DNA from: Labrys okinawensis | GTDB taxonomy: Bacteria; Pseudomonadota; Alphaproteobacteria; Rhizobiales; Labraceae | Assembly (NCBI RefSeq): GCF_002982075.1 | Contig: NZ_PUEJ01000006.1 | Location: 310,001 to 374,000 of the forward strand | Reading direction: 5' to 3' | DNA: 64,000 nucleotides | Shown here: positions 61,042-64,000 of the stretch, piece after piece | Numbering within the stretch: position 1 is the first letter of the stretch | Layout: every line of letters starts with the position of its first letter | The notes under the pieces: model-generated | Databases searched by the model: none | Seen by the model: the letters and a program-made list of their open reading frames with translations, nothing else | Told to the model about the DNA's origin: nothing | Program-made: the position numbers and the translations under genes

Positions 61042-61884
61042 TCAGCGCCCCACCTTGGCCAGCACGTCCGCGCTGAGAAAGCGCTCGACCACGAACATGA
61101 AGGCGATGGAAGGTACCAGCAGCACCAAGGCGGTGATCGAGGCGATCTGATAGTTGCCGCCGGCGCTGGCGGTGTAGAGCAGCAGCGGCATGGTCTTGAT
61201 GTCGGGCGCGCCGACGAAATAGGTGCCGGTGAACTCGTCCAGCGATTCCAGGAAGACGAAGATGGCGCTTGCCATCAGGCCCGGCGCAGCCAGCGGCAAC
61301 ACGATGTCGCGGAAGGCGCGAGGGCCGCTGGCCCCGATCGAGCGCGCTGCCTCCTCCAGATCGGCCGGCACCGCGGAAAAGGACGCCGTGGCGATCCACA
61401 CCGCATAAACAAGGCCATGCGTGGTGTGGACGAGCACGACGCCGAGCACCGTACCGTTCAGGCCGATCTCATAGAAAAGGCGCGCGATATTGACGTAGAC
61501 GGGCAGGTTCGGAAAGGCCTGGGGCAGGAGCAGCAGCAGCAGGATGCCGGCGCGGAAAGGCAGCTTCAGCCGGGCGAGCGCATAACCGGCGGGAACCGCG
61601 AGGGCGAGGGACAGGGCCACGGTGAGCAGGGCGATGGACACGCTGGTGCCGAGCGAGGCCAGGGCGTCGCCGCGCGGGGCGAACACGCGCGGCCAGAAGG
61701 AAAAGCCATATTGCAGCGGCAGGCTGTGCGGAAAATACCAGCGCTCCGCCACCGTCCACAACAGCAGGTTGACCAGCGGGCCGAAGATGGCGAAGGCGAG
61801 CAGGCCGAGTCCGATGCCGCGGGGGATCCACAGCCAGTCGATGCGCCAGTTGCGGGCGGCAAGCACGTGACCGGCAGCACTCAT
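61042..61884 (-). CDS. ABC transporter permease, PotC/FbpB-like
   Basis: 280 residues, six or so membrane segments. The EAA loop reads LEEAARSIGASGPRAFRDIVLP. It overlaps the upstream permease by 4 bp (ATGA) and forms with it the membrane part of a polyamine-, iron- or thiamine-type importer. No ATPase gene is visible in the window. Confidence 0.9.
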   Translation of the reverse strand: MSAAGHVLAARNWRIDWLWIPRGIGLGLLAFAIFGPLVNLLLWTVAERWYFPHSLPLQYGFSFWPRVFAPRGDALASLGTSVSIALLTVALSLALAVPAGYALARLKLPFRAGILLLLLLPQAFPNLPVYVNIARLFYEIGLNGTVLGVVLVHTTHGLVYAVWIATASFSAVPADLEEAARSIGASGPRAFRDIVLPLAAPGLMASAIFVFLESLDEFTGTYFVGAPDIKTMPLLLYTASAGGNYQIASITALVLLVPSIAFMFVVERFLSADVLAKVGR

Positions 61885-62720
61885 CGCGCATTCTCCCTCA
61901 TGGTCTGCCTGAGATAGATCCAGGCGACCGCCCCGGTGAAGGCAAGCGAGATCAGGCCGAGCGCATTCGCGACGCCATAATCGCCATAGGAATTGATGCG
62001 GAAGGCCATGTCGGCGGTGATCATGGTGGGGGATTGGGCGTTGATCATCAGCGGCACCGAGAGCACCGACATCATCGTCACCAGGCTGAGCACGGCGCCG
62101 ACCAGCAGCGTGGAGGCGACCTGCGGCACCACGATCTCCAGGAGGATGCGCAGGCGCGAGGCACCGAGATTGCGGGCCGCCTCGATGGTGGAGCGGTCGA
62201 GCGACGCCATGGCGCCGGCGGTGAGCAAAGTGACGAAGGGCATCTGCTTCCAGACGAAGGCGATCACGATGCCCCGCCAGTCGAGGAAACTCACCGCCTG
62301 CAGCGGTGTCAGCAGCTCGGCATTGATCAGAATCGAGTTCATCAGCCCGTTCTTGGCCAGGAAGGTGCGCAGGATCTGGCCGACCACGATGAAGGGCACG
62401 AAGAGCGGCCAGCGATAGAGCCAGCGCAGCAGGGCGACGGCGAGGGGGTTGTTGCCCAGCGTGAGATAGCCGGCGATGGCGACGGCGATCAGCACGATCA
62501 GTGCGGTGGAGATCAGGATGATCACCACCGAGAAGACCATGTCGGTCCAGTAGAGCTCGAAGGCCTTGCGGAAATTGCCGAGCCCCGGTCCCTCCGGCGT
62601 GGCGAAGGAGCCGGTGATCGAACTCGCCAGCGGCACGACGAACAGCAGAACCACCACCGCGAGCGCCGGCGCCACCAGCATCAGGCCGGCGAGGGAGGGA
62701 GCGGTGCGTGAAGGAGCCAT
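61881..62720 (-). CDS. ABC transporter permease, PotB-like
   Basis: 279 residues with about six membrane segments and the EAA loop STIEAARNLGASRLRILLEIV. The start at 62720 (AGGA upstream) gives a normal short lead. The frame runs on to 62858, but that part translates the family-A hairpin repeat and was rejected. Confidence 0.9.
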   Translation of the reverse strand: MAPSRTAPSLAGLMLVAPALAVVVLLFVVPLASSITGSFATPEGPGLGNFRKAFELYWTDMVFSVVIILISTALIVLIAVAIAGYLTLGNNPLAVALLRWLYRWPLFVPFIVVGQILRTFLAKNGLMNSILINAELLTPLQAVSFLDWRGIVIAFVWKQMPFVTLLTAGAMASLDRSTIEAARNLGASRLRILLEIVVPQVASTLLVGAVLSLVTMMSVLSVPLMINAQSPTMITADMAFRINSYGDYGVANALGLISLAFTGAVAWIYLRQTMRENAR

Positions 62721-62775
62721 GGTGGAGATCCTGATGATGGGTATCCGGCAGGGGGATGATGGCGTGGCGACCACT

Positions 62776-62909
62776 CCCCTCATCCCCCTGCCGGGACCTT
62801 CTCCCGCAAGGGGAGAAGGCGTTCTTTCGGTTGGGTCGAGGAGCTTCACGACTCCCAATCAGGCCCCTTCTCCCCTTGCGGGAGAAGGTGGCGGCAGCCG
62901 GATGAGGGG
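62776..62909. repeat. Intergenic inverted repeat, family A (copy 2)
   Basis: CCCCTCATCC..GGATGAGGGG arms of about 45 bp with the CTTCTCCCGCAAGGGGAGAA core, as at 19847-19968. It separates the binding-protein gene from the permease genes of one operon, so it might lower downstream expression. Confidence 0.9.
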
Positions 62910-62924
62910 TGCCGACGTCGTCCC

Positions 62925-64000
62925 CTACTCCGCCACCTTCTTCTCATAGGCTTCGAGCAGGTCGGCGTAGTAAGGCCCGATCGGGAAGGACTTGCCGTAT
63001 TTGGCGAGGTCGTCGGGCGAGATGTCGGTGAACAGCTTCTGCCAGATCGCCGGATCGAGCTTGTCCTGCACATATTTGGCATCGATGCCGGGATACCAGT
63101 TGAACTGCTTGACGATGCCGTTGGCCTGGACCTCTGGGCTGGTGGCGAGTGCGATGAATTTCTCGGCCAGCGCCTTGTGGGCGGTCTTGCCGGGGATGAC
63201 GTAATGCATCGGCTGGCCCGGCATGCCGGGCGCCGGCAGTACCAGCTTCATGGTGGGCGGCAGCTGGCCGTTGGCCTTCCAGGAATAGAACATGTCGACC
63301 CATACCGCGCCCATGGCGATCTCGCCGCGGCTGAGCATGTCGAGCGTGCCGGCATTGCCGGGGGTCAGTGCGACATTCTTGTTGAAGGCCTTCAGCTTGG
63401 CGAAGGCATCGTCCCATTTGGCCTTCTCATTGGCGTCATAGGGGCCTTCCTGCAGCTTCTTGGCGTCGCCGGCATAGTTGTAGATCCAGCTGATCACGAA
63501 GGAGACGCCGGAGGCGCCGCCCTTGATTCCGTTATAGCCGAACTGCTTGGGGTTCTTCTCGGTCCAGGCCACCAGTTCGTCGAAGGTCTTGGGCGGATTG
63601 GCCACCAGGTCCGGATTATAGGCGATGGCGGTCTGGCTGTTGAACATCGGCATGACATAGCCGTCGACATCGGCTCCGAGCGCCAGCCTGGCATTGCCCC
63701 GCGTGACCAGCTTGCCGGTATCGATATTGCCGCGATATTTGTCGAGCAGTCCGTCCTGGACCAGCTTGCCCGCCACCTTCTCGTGGATGACGGCGACATC
63801 GACGTCATAGACCTCCTTGCCGGCCTTCTTCTGGGCATCGAGCCGCTCGACGATCTTCTGGGAGCCGGCATCGCCGGGGCCGGTGCCGACCACGCGCACC
63901 GTCGTGCCCGGATTCTGCTTCTCGAAGGCCGGTGCCAGGAAATTATTGACGTAGTCGACCATGTTCTGGTCACCGGCCGTGATCACCGTCAGCTCTTCGG
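62925..64000 (-). CDS. Extracellular solute-binding protein, family 1 (N-terminus outside window)
   Basis: At least 357 residues are visible; the frame continues past the window end, where the signal peptide should lie. The N-terminal visible part LTVITAGDQNMVDYVNNFL and the segments VYDVDVAVIHE, PMFNSQTAIAYNP and WYPGIDAKYVQ fit SBP family 1 (polyamine, iron or sugar-phosphate types). It is the first gene of the ABC operon that continues with the two permeases. Ligand unassigned. Confidence 0.86.
   Translation of the reverse strand, partial: EELTVITAGDQNMVDYVNNFLAPAFEKQNPGTTVRVVGTGPGDAGSQKIVERLDAQKKAGKEVYDVDVAVIHEKVAGKLVQDGLLDKYRGNIDTGKLVTRGNARLALGADVDGYVMPMFNSQTAIAYNPDLVANPPKTFDELVAWTEKNPKQFGYNGIKGGASGVSFVISWIYNYAGDAKKLQEGPYDANEKAKWDDAFAKLKAFNKNVALTPGNAGTLDMLSRGEIAMGAVWVDMFYSWKANGQLPPTMKLVLPAPGMPGQPMHYVIPGKTAHKALAEKFIALATSPEVQANGIVKQFNWYPGIDAKYVQDKLDPAIWQKLFTDISPDDLAKYGKSFPIGPYYADLLEAYEKKVAE

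Overview
This is 64 kb of GC-rich, gene-dense chromosome from an alphaproteobacterium, most likely of the order Hyphomicrobiales (Rhizobiales). The basis is the operon hisB-DUF2628-hisH-hisA-hisF-hisE-coaA, the Omp25/31-like porins, the DUF2853 protein and the many short intergenic hairpin repeats. The genus cannot be fixed from the sequence alone. I see no rRNA, tRNA, CRISPR array, prophage or intact insertion sequence. The mobile DNA present consists of small palindromic intergenic repeats, of which I separate about eight families.

Layout. 1-4.8 kb: thiamine operon thiC(partial)-thiO-thiS-thiG-thiE-thiD. 5.0-7.3 kb: tandemly duplicated outer-membrane beta-barrel genes, each with an AT-rich leader and terminator. 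7.4-10.9 kb: an MFS exporter and a RecD2-type helicase. 11-19.8 kb: a cluster of four secreted proteins, made of one peptidoglycan-binding-like protein ending in a degenerate trypsin-like domain and three TPR proteins ending in caspase-like (peptidase C14) domains. Two of the caspase ends are almost identical in DNA over 726 bp. 20-25.6 kb: dipeptide/oligopeptide ABC transporter dppABCDF on the minus strand. 26-29 kb: DUF2853 protein, glutathione synthetase and a serpin. 29.3-34.2 kb: his operon and coaA. 34.3-38 kb: Ppx/GppA phosphatase, a YcxB-like membrane protein and argG. 38.3-42.3 kb: sugar-type ABC transporter and a HAD-family phosphatase. 42.3-47 kb: a small hypothetical gene, an SDR, and an acetaldehyde dehydrogenase locus (DUF779 protein, aldehyde dehydrogenase, GAF-Fis regulator). 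47.4-50 kb: a HyuA-like protein and an XRE regulator. 50.1-55.6 kb: an RND efflux pump with a divergent TetR gene and two clear operators. 55.7-60.5 kb: SDR, CPA2 antiporter, ubiE, mutM. 60.5-64 kb: 2H phosphoesterase and a polyamine/iron-type ABC importer, cut by the window end.

The most unusual part is the secreted caspase-like cluster. Its members share an N-terminal domain of about 190 residues, carry TPR arrays, and show signs of recent duplication or gene conversion. The neighbouring protein has a protease fold that has lost its catalytic His and Ser. A serpin with an inhibitory-type hinge lies about 8 kb downstream. A functional link among these is inference only. Other notable points are a hairpin repeat that appears to have extended the C-terminus of HisF, a long palindromic element between hisA and hisF, and well-formed operators at the TetR/RND and aldehyde dehydrogenase loci.
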